Below are positions 1 to 10,009 of a stretch of 64,000 nt of DNA, one piece after another (within the stretch, counting starts at the first letter, position 1; every line of letters begins with the position of its first letter). The position numbers were made by a program, and so were the translations under genes. The stretch lies in contig NC_092050.1 of NCBI RefSeq assembly GCF_003086295.3, positions 153,456,699-153,520,698 on the forward strand. Direction: 5' to 3'. Under the pieces are notes generated by a model, which did not search any database, was not told where the DNA came from, and was given only the letters and a program-made list of their open reading frames with translations. Origin of the DNA: Arachis hypogaea. Lineage: Eukaryota; Streptophyta; Magnoliopsida; Fabales; Fabaceae.

Positions 1-217
1 GAAAGAGGCCCAGAAGTCAAGTAGAAATGGACTAGGAAAGGATATTGGGCCCATATTAGACGGTAATCCTTTGCAAGTAGGGAACATTGAAGGGAGTGGG
101 CTCAATAAAAATCCAAGAGAAAAAATGGAGGTGAACAGCTACAAAATAGAAGACTGGAAGTTGGGCCAGCAAGATAAAAGAGAAAAAGAAACCATAGGAC
201 AGGAATAAAAAAGGCTC

Positions 218-712
218 ATGTTAGCAAGGAAGAAGGATGAGCAGGCGTGTAAAGGCAGAATGGAGAGCAAGATTCACCAGAAAGTGGTGAAAAGAGGAAT
301 GCAAAATGATGAATTGAACAAACCATCCAAGGAGGCAAAGAACAGAGAGATGAAATTAGTCAGTCAACATGTAAATTTGGGTGAAAATGTCTACTATGTG
401 GAATTAGCAAGTGATAATGATGAAGTTGAAGATAAAGCAGCTGAGGAACAAGCTGATTGGGAAGCAAAGTTAGCCAAGAAATTGGAATTGAAGTTGAGTT
501 TGAAGAGAAAACGAGAGAACGGGCAGGTGCCAATGCTCACATACAAGGACTGGAAGGAGAATCAGGAGGACAAGGAGCTCAAGAAAATGAAGAATGACAA
601 AACAGCTTTGGACACAGGGGAGTTTGAGTTAGATATACATGTGTCTAGGCAAAGTAGGGGAATACAAATGCCTGAGGAGGCAGGCCTTAACATGCCCCAA
701 CCTCAGTCATGA
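218..712 (+). pseudogene. LINE ORF1 C-terminal fragment
   Basis: The open stretch gives 164 residues rich in Lys and Glu, with no CCHC zinc knuckle in the surviving part. An in-frame stop lies just upstream (near 207), so the 5' part of ORF1 is broken and this ATG is probably not the native start. Its position directly before the ORF2 endonuclease identifies it as the end of the LINE nucleic-acid-binding ORF1 protein. Its stop codon overlaps the ORF2 start as ATGA at 709-712. The identity comes mainly from context, because the residues alone are not diagnostic. Confidence 0.6.
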
Positions 713-3700
713 GTATTATAAGCTGGAATTGTCGGGGAATAGCGACTGCCCCGACAATGTCTGAGTTATATGAGCTATGTAAAAAAGTAAAGCCGCTAAT
801 AGTGTTTTTAATGGAAACTAGGGCTAGTAAAGAAAAAATGGATAGGGTAAGAAGAAAGCTGAATTTTGATTATATGTTTTGCGTGGAACCCCGGGGCTTG
901 TCCGGCGGTCTAAGTTTGTTATGGAAATCTAATACTAACATTAATGTTTATGAGTGGTGTGATAATTACATTAAAGCAAATATTAATATTAACAATGATT
1001 TGAATTGGCTGGGTGTTTTTGTGTATGGGAATCCAGTTTTCCAGAAGCGAAGGAAATTATGGCAGGAACTTACGGTAAGCAACATGAGCAAGGAAGTACC
1101 TCAAGCTTTTTTAGGAGGCTTTAATGATATTTTAAATCAAGATGAGAAGGTAGGTATTCATCCCCAACCAAAAATTTATCTTGAAACATTTAGAAGGTTC
1201 GTAGATGATAATGGCTTAATAGATATTGACCTCAAGGGTAGTAAGTACACTTGGTTTAGTAATCCTAGAAATAATGTTATCACTAGGAAAAGACTAGATA
1301 GAGTGTTATTGAATTAGAAATGGTTGCAAATATACCAGAATGTCACCTTAAGAGCTTCTCCGGCTGTTACCTCGGATCATTGTGCTTTAATTTTGGACAC
1401 ACAGCGGCGAGTTCGGATAAAAAAGGATTTCAGGTTTGAGGCCTATTGGGAAGAGCATGAGGAGTGCAGAGAGGTGATCAAAAGGAGCTGGCAATGAGAA
1501 GATGGAAATAGAAACTGTTTGAACCAATTCACAATTAAGAGGAACAGATGCAAAAGGGAGTTAATGGAATGAAGCAGTAAAAAATTCAAAAGAGAAGATA
1601 AAGAAATAGAAAGGAAGAAAATAGAACTACATCAAATTCAAGAGTCACAGATGAAGGAAGAGGAGCAAAGAAGGAAAAGAGAATTGAAGAAGCAAATATC
1701 AGAGCTCTGTAAACAAGAAGAGAAATATTGGGGGCAAAGGTCAAGGCTGAAATGGTTAAGGTGGGGCGACAAAAATACAACCTTCTTTCATGCGACTACT
1801 ATTCAGAGAAGAATTAAGAATAGAATTAACAAACTGAGAGATGAGACTGGACAGTGGATTCAAGGGGAAGCAAATATTATGAGATTGGTGGAAAGACATT
1901 TCACTAAGCTCTTTACTTCTGAAGGAAATAGGAACCTGGAGGAGTGCGTAACAGAAATTCCGAAAAGAGTCATGAGAGAGATGAATGAGGAGTTAATGGC
2001 GATCATCACTGATGAAGAAATAAAGGAAGCGGTGTTTAGCATGGGAGGCTTAAAAGCTCCAGGCCCAGATGGATTAAATGGAATATTTTTTCAACAACAC
2101 GGGGATATTTTGAGTAGAGAAGTGTATGGGGTAGTCAAACAAATTTTTGGGGAAGGCAGATTACCGGAGGACTTGGGAGAAACTACTGTTGTGTTGATAC
2201 CGAAAACGAGTCAACCGGAAAGCCTGAATCATCTCAGACCCATAAGCTGTTGCAACTTCATGTACAAGATTGTGACGAGGGTCTTGGTGGGGAGATTAAG
2301 GAGAGTATTAGATGCTATTATATCTCCAATTCAAAGTGCCTTTGTAAAAGGAAGACTTATACAGGACAATATAGTAATTGTGCAGGAAGCGTTTCATAAG
2401 TTAAACCAAAAAGGAAATCATGAAAGCAATGACGTAGCCATTAAATTGGATATGAACAAGGCATATGACAGGCTAGAATGAAATTTTCTACAAAGGGTAA
2501 TGGAAGAGTTTGGTTTTAGCAAAGATTGGATCGCTTTGGTGATGAGCTGTGTGAAAAGTGCTAGTTATAGGTTCAAAATAAATGGCAAGCTATCAACCAA
2601 GATCATTCCGTAGAGAGGTCTCAGACAGGGAGATCCATTATCACCCTATTTATTTATTTTGGCTGCTGAGAGTTTTACTATTCTCATGGATAAGGCGAGG
2701 AAGAAAAATCTTATATCTGGAATTAGGCTCGCTCCAACAGCACCGGTCATTACTCATCTTTTATTTGCTGATGATTGTATTATTTTTGCAGGGGCACAAG
2801 AAGAGGAAATTTATCAGCTTATTCAAATTATAAACAAATATACAGAGGCATCAGGACAGAGAATTAACACTAACAAGTCCGGGCTGATATTTAGAAGGCA
2901 GGTATCAATACAAAGGAGGATGAACATTGAGGAGATCACTGGAATGGCATCATGGGATGATCCGGGAAGATACCTAGGGCTACCACCAAGATGGGGAAGA
3001 TCCAAGAATAAGGCATTGGAGTGGATACAGGAGAAGATGCTGGATAAGATGCAAGGATGGAAAGAGAAGCTATTAAATCAAGCCGGAAAGGAAGTCTTGA
3101 TAAAAGCAGTAATATAGGTGATTCTTGTCTACGCCATGAACCTCATTAAATTTCCCAAATCCTTTTGTAAGAATTGAAGCAGCAATAGCCAAATTCTGGT
3201 GGAGAAGCAATGGAAAGGAGAGAAGCATTCACTGGAAGAGTTGGGCAAAAATGACAAGGAGCAAATCAAATGGAGGTTTGGGATTCAAGGATTTAGAATG
3301 CCAAAACATAGCACACCTGGCTAAACAAGCATAGAGGATGTTAAAAGAGGAGGATGCTATATGGGTTCGGACGCTAAAGGCTATTTATTACCCAAACTGC
3401 AGCCTATGGGAGGCGGATGAAGGAAGGAACGCATCATGGATATGGAAGAGCTTGCTGGAGGGAAGGGATTTCCTTAGAAGGAAAGGAAGTTGGAGTATAG
3501 GAAATGGAGCGGAGGTAGATATTTGGGAAGACAATTGGGTGGCAGGGTTAGGAAAGTTGGGAAGAGGCGGGGAATGAGGTATTAGAAAACTGAGTGAGCT
3601 GATTAGAGAAGGGGAGGGTTGGGATAGGAACAAAATTAAAGAAATATTTCATGGAAGTGTAGCTGAACTAATAATCAAAACTCCTATTAGCCTGATCAAT

Positions 3701-4878
3701 AAAAAGGGTTATTTTATTTGGTAGCACAGAAATTATGGACAGTATACCGTGAGAACCGGTTACCATGTCGCTAAAGAGGAGAAGGATTCGAGGGAAGAAG
3801 GAAGAATCTGCAAGGCTTCGACTAGTCAGGATTGAAAGGAGGTTTGGGAGGCTATATGGAGACTACCGGTGCCACAAAAGGTCAGGATGTTTTTATGGAA
3901 AGCAGTGCACAGAATTCTGCCAGTAAATGCGATTCTGCATCAGCGGAGAATTACAACGACGCCCTCATACAGCATATGCCAGAAAGAGGATGAAACAATT
4001 GAACATGCCCTATTATTGTGTCCGTGGACTAGAGCAGTATGGTTCGGATCAAGCATACAAGTTGTGCCTACGGCCTATAATGTAAGAAGTTTTGGAGAAT
4101 GGATGATGGAGAAAATCAGAAGAATAAAGACTGAAACAGGGAGTGAACAAGGAAAAATTTTATGCAAGCTCGAATGTGTTTGTTGGTGCATTTGAAAAGC
4201 AAGGAACCAGCATATATTCCAGCAAACAGAAATCAACCCACAAAAGGTAATAATCCAATCAGAATATCTGACAGCAGAATTTCACAAGGCAACACAGGAT
4301 CTACTACAGCAAACATACCAGAGACAGGCAGGGGCGGAGTGAAAAAGAGGATTACCTGGAGACCGCCGCCAAAGAATAGGCCGAAAGTGAACACAGACAC
4401 AGCTTTCCACAAGGATACGGGTACGGCAGCTCTAGCAGCGGTAGTAAGGGACTGGCAAGGAAAGGTCATCACTGGGGCAACAGCAACATTCAAGACAATA
4501 TCACCATTAACAACGGAAGCTCAAGCATACAGAGAAGCACTCATTCTCATTAAGAATCTTCAAATACCCAATTGCATAATTGAAACAGATAGCTTACCTC
4601 TAGTTCAAGCAATCAAGGCTAGAACGCCTATAGCGGAAGCAGATGCAGTCATTCGGGATATTTTCCAACTGCTGGACGAGGCTCCAGATGTGGGAGCCAC
4701 TTGGACTCCAAGGGATGGCAACAAATTAGCTCACCAACTGGCAGCAATGGCAGCGGGGAATAACCTTGGGAGACAGTGGACAATGAACCCACCTAATCAA
4801 GTAAGGAATACAATCAGATCAGAAGCAAGTCTCGCATCATGTCAGCATAATCAAGGTATACAGAATCAAGTAATTTAG
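709..4878 (+). pseudogene. LINE ORF2 (endonuclease-RT-RNase H), multiply interrupted
   Basis: The AP-type endonuclease spans about 709-1317 and keeps SWNCRG, METR and RLDR. The usual catalytic GDFN motif reads GGFN near 1119, so a metal-binding Asp is lost. The RT spans about 1740-3110: LKAPGPDG, the motif A region LDMNKAYDR, RGLRQGDPLSPYLF and the catalytic FADD box near 2765. zf-RVT follows at about 3700-4100 (FLWKAVHRILPVN, then CPWTRAVWF). The RNase H domain covers about 4380-4800, with NTDTAF, TEAQAYREAL and ETDSLPLVQA. Stops interrupt the frame at 1315, 1495, 1570, 2479, 2611, 3115, 3332, 3575, 3722, 3833 and 4193. Many replace tryptophan at conserved positions. The product would have copied LINE RNA at nicked target DNA. 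Confidence 0.92.
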
Positions 4879-5560
4879 ATTCTAGCCAGCAACATTTTCG
4901 TTTCAACCAGCCATCAAGGTTTGCAATTAGAAGAGAGGTTACCTGGAGGGGTGGGAACGAAAACCCGAGACAAGCCATCAGTGAAAAGCAAGGAGAATCT
5001 TCGTCCCGATGCAGCGCTCCTACCCACCAACGTTAGCCACAAAGTAGCCTCCGACAGGACACACAAGGATGGAGGAGGAGGCGCGGTCGATCGGGCAGAG
5101 TCACAGAAGGTGGTACGCCGGAGATGGGGTAACGATGGTCAACCCAATAATTCAGCACAGGCTTCACGGCAGATCCAGTGGAAGGCTATCGAGGGAGGAG
5201 TGGCGCGCGGGTCGGCGATTTAACGGAGGACAGGGGAGGTACATAAGAAACAGACATCCGAGATGAGCCGCAGTAGGGGCCTAATTCAACAGAAAAACCT
5301 CAGGATAAGGGAAGCCATAGTCATTGGGGAGAGGAGGAGCTCGAATCAGGAACATGCACCATGGTTGGAAGGAGAAGAACAAAACGGTAGAGAGCTTGTC
5401 GTGAAGGAGGGAGAAGACCAGACTGGGTAAGGTTGTGTCCAGGTCGGGCTTGGGTTTAGGTTTCGATGCGGGTCTTTTAGCTTCTGGTGCCTTAGGCCGG
5501 GTTGTATGGCTGGTCCAAGACCACGTCCAAAAAAAAATAAAATAAAATAAAATAAAAAAA
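4879..5560 (+). other. LINE 3' non-coding tail
   Basis: This follows the RNase H stop at 4876-4878 and has no long conserved reading frame; the short frames here look incidental. It closes with T-rich and GGC-containing sequence and then an A-rich TAAAA repeat at about 5529-5560, the expected LINE 3' end. The sequence after the tail turns abruptly AT-rich. Confidence 0.6.
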
Positions 5561-6490
5561 GAAGGTAAATCACGTGTCTTTTATTTTTATACCCTAGTCT
5601 AGGGTTTTGAGTTTTCATTAGCAACGTTTTATTTTCTGTCAGTCTTTTGTTTGTTGAATTTCTTTCGTTGTTTTTTCTTTTAAGCACAATCCCAATACAC
5701 CATTTTCTTGTGATTTGTGAAAATTATTCGTTGGCAACTTGGCATATTCTTGAGCATAATTTTTCTACAACTAGGCATATCCTTTCTTAATAATTATAAT
5801 AGTATTTAACAAACATATACATGTTAAATAATTCATCTGATGTTAATTATTTTAAAAAAAAATATATTATCAAATTAACTACTCATCATCCATAGGGACA
5901 CTTGGTTTCCAACACATGCTTGATGTTTCCCTAATCTTGTATCTACTATGGTCTATGTATGATGATTTTTTTTAATTACTTCACGAAAAAGACGAACTAG
6001 AAAAGATCGAAATGATATCCACGTGGTCTTTTTAATTATTATAATTAATAATTAATTTACAGTACACTTCATATTTAAAAATAGATAATTCTAGATACTT
6101 CTTTTAGCTTTGAAATGAAGAAATACCTACTCTAGTTTAGATATATCACCAACTCTATCTGCAATTCTACATTATTTAATTAGGTGTGTAAATTCTGATT
6201 ATTATTTGTAATATAATATTAATTCCTAAAGTAAAAAAAAAAATGAATAATGCATATATATTGTCTCTTTGTCATGTTTGAAGACAAATTCCTTTTAAAA
6301 TACACATTGTTCCTCCTAATTTAATCTATGTCCTATCTCGAAACAAATCTTACCTTCACCAAAAAATGCCATATTTTTCTCGTATATGTAATATGTGGCC
6401 AAACGGGTACGTTCCTTGCATTGTCATCACTTGTATTAATTAAATTAAAAATTTCACTAAGTTTACGGTGCGTAGTAAATTACAATTTCT

Positions 6491-6492
<2 letters not shown>
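5561..6492. other. AT-rich intergenic DNA, nothing recognised
   Basis: Between the LINE tail and the TAA microsatellite I see no coding sequence, RNA gene or inverted repeat that I can support. The stretch consists of A/T homopolymer runs and low-complexity sequence. Confidence 0.5.

Positions 6493-6546
<54 letters not shown>
6493..6546. repeat. TAA microsatellite (about 18 units)
   Basis: A perfect trinucleotide run ends exactly where the GGGATAAG terminus of the adjoining transposon begins. The same TAATAATAA sequence resumes at 7851 on the other side, which suggests that the transposon landed inside the microsatellite. Confidence 0.95.
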
Positions 6547-7850
6547 GGGATAAGTATTGTTTTGATCTCTAATATTTAGAGTTAAAATCAAAATCGTCCC
6601 TTACGTAATTTTTTATTTAGAATCACCTTTAATGTTGTAATTGATTTTAAAATCAATCTTTTAAATAATTTTTTTTAAATGACAAAAATACCCTTTTTCC
6701 CACTATTTCATTCTTCTTGTTCTTCTTCTTCTTCCATTAACAAAACTTAAAATTTCAAATTTTTAAATACAGTTAACAAAATTCAATTACAAGAATTAAA
6801 AATATCCAAATTCATCTTCAATTACAAAAATAAAAAATTTATAAATTTAATTACCAAGAAATCAAATACAAGAACAAGAACAAAAATTAGGGAGAAATAA
6901 AAAATTTAAAAACAAAAAAAAAAACAATAGCAATCCAGAAATCCAGAAATAAGAACAAGAACAAAACCAACAATAAAAATTAGAAAATTAGGGATTATGA
7001 TGAACAAATTCATTATTCAAATCCAGATTCAACAAATACTAATAATCAGATTCAATAACACTAACAACTAAAACATTATTCAAATCCAGAAATAATAACA
7101 TCAAATTCAACAACCAAATCAACACACAACAATGATGAAATCACAAAATAACAAATCAAAATCAGATTAGAAGTAGAAGCAGAAGCACACCAAGAAGAAG
7201 TAGAAGCAGAAGCAGAAGCTCAAGTAGAAGCGAAAAGCAGAGACAGAAACAAGAAGCATAAGATAAAGTAGAAGACGAAGCAAAAACAGAAGCCGAAGCA
7301 AGAAGCAGAAGCGGTGAGGTGCAGTAGCGAGGCAGCGAGGAGTAGCGGTGCAAAAGCATAAGCTTTCTCTCTGGCTCGCGACGGCAGCTCCAAGTTTCGC
7401 CGGCACCATCCCCCCACGCGTCCTTTCCCCTTTCCCTTTCTCCCCTCTCCCTCGTGTCTTTTCTTTTTTTTAATTTTATAATTTTTTTATTAGAATAGGG
7501 GTAATTTAGTAATAAAATTAAAAAAATTATTAAAAATGACGATTTTAATACGAAATAAAACATTAAGGACGATTCTAAATAAAAAATTACGTTAGGGATG
7601 TAATAGTCCAGATCACCCGCTAGCACGATATTGTCCGTTTTGGCACACAAGGCCTCACAGTTTTTCCTTTGACGATAGGGATGATAGCCGAAATTCTCCA
7701 CACTCACTCGTCAAAATGCGTCATGCTAGGAAGAGGTATCCACACCCTTATAAAGCATGCTTTGTTCCCCTCTTCAACCGATGTGAGACTTTACAAGGGA
7801 CGGTTTCAATTCTAACCTTAAATATTAGGGACTAAAATAATATTTATCCC
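6547..7850. mobile_element. PIF/Harbinger-like non-autonomous TIR element, interrupted by a solo LTR
   Basis: The left end GGGATAAGTATTGTTTTGAT and the reverse complement of the right end GGGATAAATATTATTTTAGT match, and the similarity runs on for well over 100 bp (for example ACGTAATTTTTTATTTAGAA on both sides once the solo LTR is removed). TAA lies at both edges, as expected for the 3-bp TAA/TTA duplication of PIF/Harbinger, but the flanking TAA microsatellite makes this ambiguous. Without the nested LTR and one duplicated pentamer the element is 1102 bp. The interior is AT-rich with a purine-rich GAAGCAGAAG-type tract at about 7166-7330. No transposase is visible; minus-strand frames here are low-complexity Leu/Cys runs. 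Confidence 0.8.
7599..7795. mobile_element. Solo LTR (TRIM-like, 197 bp) with AGGGA target duplication
   Basis: The segment begins TGTAATAGTCCAG and ends GTGAGACTTTACA, so it has TG...CA ends and an inverted TGTA/TACA. It is bracketed exactly by AGGGA at 7594-7598 and 7796-7800. Removing it with one AGGGA restores the host element's inverted repeat without a gap. No second LTR, primer-binding site or coding sequence is nearby, so it is a solo LTR. The sequence resembles a short repeat I remember as widespread in dicot genomes, possibly a TRIM family; that naming is from memory. Confidence 0.85.
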
Positions 7851-7976
7851 TAATAATAATAATATCTACTATTTAAATAAGGGATAAAAACAGAAATAAG
7901 CCAAGGGAGGCCAGAAATTACATAAATCCGCCAACTTGAAAATTTCTTCATCAATCAACCAAAGCACTTCTCTATG

Positions 7977-8206
7977 CAATTCGAACCAGCTTAGTTCGAG
8001 TTGTATTTGTATATAATTCGAACCGAATCAGCTCGAATTGTTTAGCAAAATTCAGACTAATTCGAACCAGCTTAGTTCGAACTAAAAACATAGATAATTC
8101 GAACTAGATGAGTTCGAATTATATAAGTGGAAGCTTCCCAAAGTAATTCAAACCAGGTTGGTTCGAATTACACAAACCATATTTCGAACCAGGCTGGTTC
8201 AAATTA
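7977..8206. repeat. Left subterminal array of six ~26-nt palindromes
   Basis: Six imperfect palindromes of the form AATTCGAAC, 7-9 variable bases, GTTCGAATT lie at about 7977-8003, 8013-8041, 8059-8083, 8094-8122, 8143-8171 and 8180-8206. The arms (TTCGAACC and GGTTCGAA) are conserved while the centres vary. They sit just inside the left TIR and upstream of the transposase start. Repeated subterminal motifs commonly bind transposase in DNA transposons; that role is inferred here. Confidence 0.85.
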
Positions 8207-8220
8207 GTGAGCACCAGACC

Positions 8221-8231
8221 TGTATATATAT
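8221..8231 (+). promoter_or_regulatory. TATA-like site upstream of the MULE transposase remnant
   Basis: TGTATATATATGG lies about 40-50 bp before the ATG at 8270 and directly after the palindrome array. The spacing is short for a plant 5' UTR but possible. It is supported by sequence and position only. Confidence 0.4.
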
Positions 8232-8269
8232 GGTTGTAAACGTGAGTTGCTCTCATTAAAGGGGGTAAG

Positions 8270-9245
8270 ATGGCTAGTGAGGAGAGTTTTGTGGTGTTGG
8301 TTCACCACAGAGGATCGATTAAGATGAAAACTCGTTCCGGTGTGAAGTTCACCGATAAGGATCCTCTTTGTATTATCATGAGACCTACGACGAGCTACGA
8401 TGACCTTGTTAGGTCTGTACTGCTGAAACTTGGTATGATTATTTCACGATCGGGAGTGATGAGGACTTACAGGTCATGTTTCATTGTCGCCGGCAGTTTC
8501 CAGAAGTAAGGATACCAGAACTGTTGGCAAAGTTGGTTGATGTGGTATCCAGCTCAGGGGGTTCGAACCGGAATACCACCACTTTAGCCACGGCAGCCGG
8601 TTCTAGCTCCAGACCTGCTGTTGCTTCTTCTTCTGTCCCTGCGTATGAGCCACCCGTCCAACCTGTCGCCTCACCTTCGTTCGCTGTTGATCTCAACAGC
8701 AGTGTAGGCGACGAGGTCGGAACAGGGGAATTTCTGTCGACCTCTTTACAGCGTGCTGCACCGCCTGGGGTTAGAGAGGGATTGTTGGGTGATCCAGAGG
8801 ACAATGATGTCGAGCCGAATATGATTGATGATGACAGTGGCGATGATATTGGAGCGAGTGAGCCTGCCGGGATGGGAGGTGGTTCTAGCTCTGGAACACA
8901 GCAGTATCCACCACATTTTTTCTCTTTGGACTTGGATGCCATGAGGCAGGAGGGGGTTTCTGGGCAGCCTGCTTGATTTGGAGTTAGACATGCGGAAGGG
9001 ACTGCTGGTCTGACAGAGTTCCAGGTTGGTCAGTAATTTTAGGATAAAGATGGGGCCCTGTTAAGTGTGAAGACTTACAGCATCCGCCGAGGGGTACAGT
9101 ACAAGGTAGTGGAGTCTGACTATCGCCGGTATGTGGGCAAGTGTTCTGAGTTCGGGAATGGGTGCACATGGTTAATTCGGCTGAGTCTCCGACAGCGCAA
9201 GGGCATACAAATCCACTTACAAAAACCACATGCAAAACCACTATC
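8270..9245 (+). pseudogene. MuDR-type transposase N-terminal remnant
   Basis: The first ~55 codons from the ATG at 8270 begin MASEESFVVLVHHRGSIKMK and read as the N-terminal domain that precedes plant MuDR transposases. A deletion/frameshift near 8430-8476 moves the reading into another frame, which continues as an acidic, Ser/Gly-rich linker ending FSLDLDAMRQEG at about 8950. In-frame stops follow. Reading resumes at about 9067-9205 with SIRRGVQYKVVESDYRRYVG and CSEFGNGCTWLIRL, which I recognise as the MuDR DNA-binding domain before the DDE core. The reading then runs straight into a tandem repeat, and the whole catalytic region and SWIM zinc finger are absent. Confidence 0.8.
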
Positions 9246-9540
9246 ATAAACCGCACACAAAATCACATAATAAACCACTTCTAATACCACCAAAATAAAC
9301 CGCCAACATAAATCATCAACAAAACTGCATACAAAACCATTAACATAAAACCACAAACATAAACCACCAACTAAACCACCAACTAAAACCGCATGCTAAA
9401 CAACTAACAAAAATCACTAACATAAACCACCAACTAAACCGCATGCAAAACCTCTCAAATAAACCACTTGCAATACCACTAGGATAAACCGTCACTAAAA
9501 CCGCATGCAAAACCACTAACTTAGATAAACCGCTAGCACA
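9205..9540. repeat. Irregular AAACCACYAAC-type minisatellite at the MULE deletion junction
   Basis: A purine-rich array of variants of AAACCACTAACATAAACC and AAACCGCATGCAAAACCA occupies the gap between the broken transposase gene and the minus-strand remnant. Units are about 12-18 bp and imperfect. The strand is strongly biased (few G and T). Nothing coding is seen in it. Confidence 0.8.
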
Positions 9541-9550
9541 AAGTTTTCTA

Positions 9551-9631
9551 TCAACTAACCTCGTCGTTGATGACCCCGGCTATATGAGCAACTCCGTCCA
9601 ACCGATATAGCCTTTCCGGATTGTCCCCCAT
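9551..9631 (-). pseudogene. Start of a plant mobile domain (PMD/MAIN-like) protein, truncated
   Basis: The minus strand encodes 26 residues beginning MGDNPERLYRLDGVAHIAGV and then a stop. From memory this is the N-terminal signature of PMD proteins, annotated in legumes as 'phosphatase 7 long form homolog' and often carried by MULEs. The frame ends at GTTAGT, which could be a splice donor, but no further exon is present because the tandem repeat begins there. It points towards the transposase remnant (convergent). The match is short, so the family call is moderate. Confidence 0.5.
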
Positions 9632-9715
9632 CGGCTGAGTATTCTGTTCGAGTCTTTGTCGGATCAAATCTGGGTCGTTTTTCTGGGATTTGGTGGGGTA
9701 TGAGAATGGAAACGT

Positions 9716-10009
9716 GGTTCGAATGAGGCTGATTCGAATTCCTTATATAGCGGAGACCTGTGTAATTCGAACCAGCCCAGTTCGAATTACTATTCGAGGC
9801 AAACTTTGACTAATTCGAACCAACTAGGTTCGAATTACTTGGTGAAGCGTCCAAACGTGTAATTCGAATTCTCCTAGTTTGAATTATTCTCAATTCTAGT
9901 TCGAACCATATAGGTTCGAATTACATTCATCACGTATTCCATCATTATTCGAGCTACCTTGGTTCGAATTATGTGTTTTTGTAATTCGAACCAAGCTTAT
10001 TCGAATTAT
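9716..10009. repeat. Right subterminal array of seven ~26-nt palindromes
   Basis: Seven imperfect palindromes with the same TTCGAACC/GGTTCGAA arms as the left array lie at about 9716-9742, 9761-9789, 9811-9838, 9858-9886, 9898-9924, 9945-9971 and 9980-10009. They lie just inside the right TIR. One arm is degraded in some units (for example the fourth). Confidence 0.85.
9741..9751 (-). promoter_or_regulatory. TATA-like site upstream of the minus-strand MULE remnant
   Basis: The minus strand reads CGCTATATAAGG, about 110 bp before the ATG at 9631. It mirrors the TATA-like site on the left side: palindromes, TATA, gene start. Confidence 0.45.

Larger units (their letters stand above)
1..5560 (+). 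mobile_element. Decayed plant LINE (non-LTR retrotransposon), 5' end outside window
   Basis: The domain order on the + strand is that of a plant L1-type LINE: the end of ORF1, then ORF2 with endonuclease, reverse transcriptase, a zinc-binding zf-RVT region and an RNase H domain, then a non-coding 3' tail that ends in A-rich TAAAA repeats at about 5529-5560. The reading frame is broken by at least eleven stop codons and at least one frameshift near 3160-3170, so the copy is dead. Upstream coding sequence and the 5' end lie before position 1, so the target duplication cannot be checked. What is seen is the domain order and the A-rich tail; inactivity is inferred from the stops. Confidence 0.93.

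Noticed and set aside
7162..7707. 181-codon minus-strand open frame rich in Leu, Cys and Phe
   Set aside because: It is the complement of the GAAGCAGAAG purine tract plus TIR and solo LTR sequence; composition is low-complexity and it crosses two transposon boundaries.
8555..8575. GGGTTCGAACC, like a tRNA T-loop
   Set aside because: It lies in the transposase reading frame and no acceptor or anticodon stem surrounds it.
7977..10009. CRISPR-like array, because of regularly repeated palindromic units
   Set aside because: Units vary in sequence and spacing, are split between two transposon arms, and the DNA is a plant nuclear genome.
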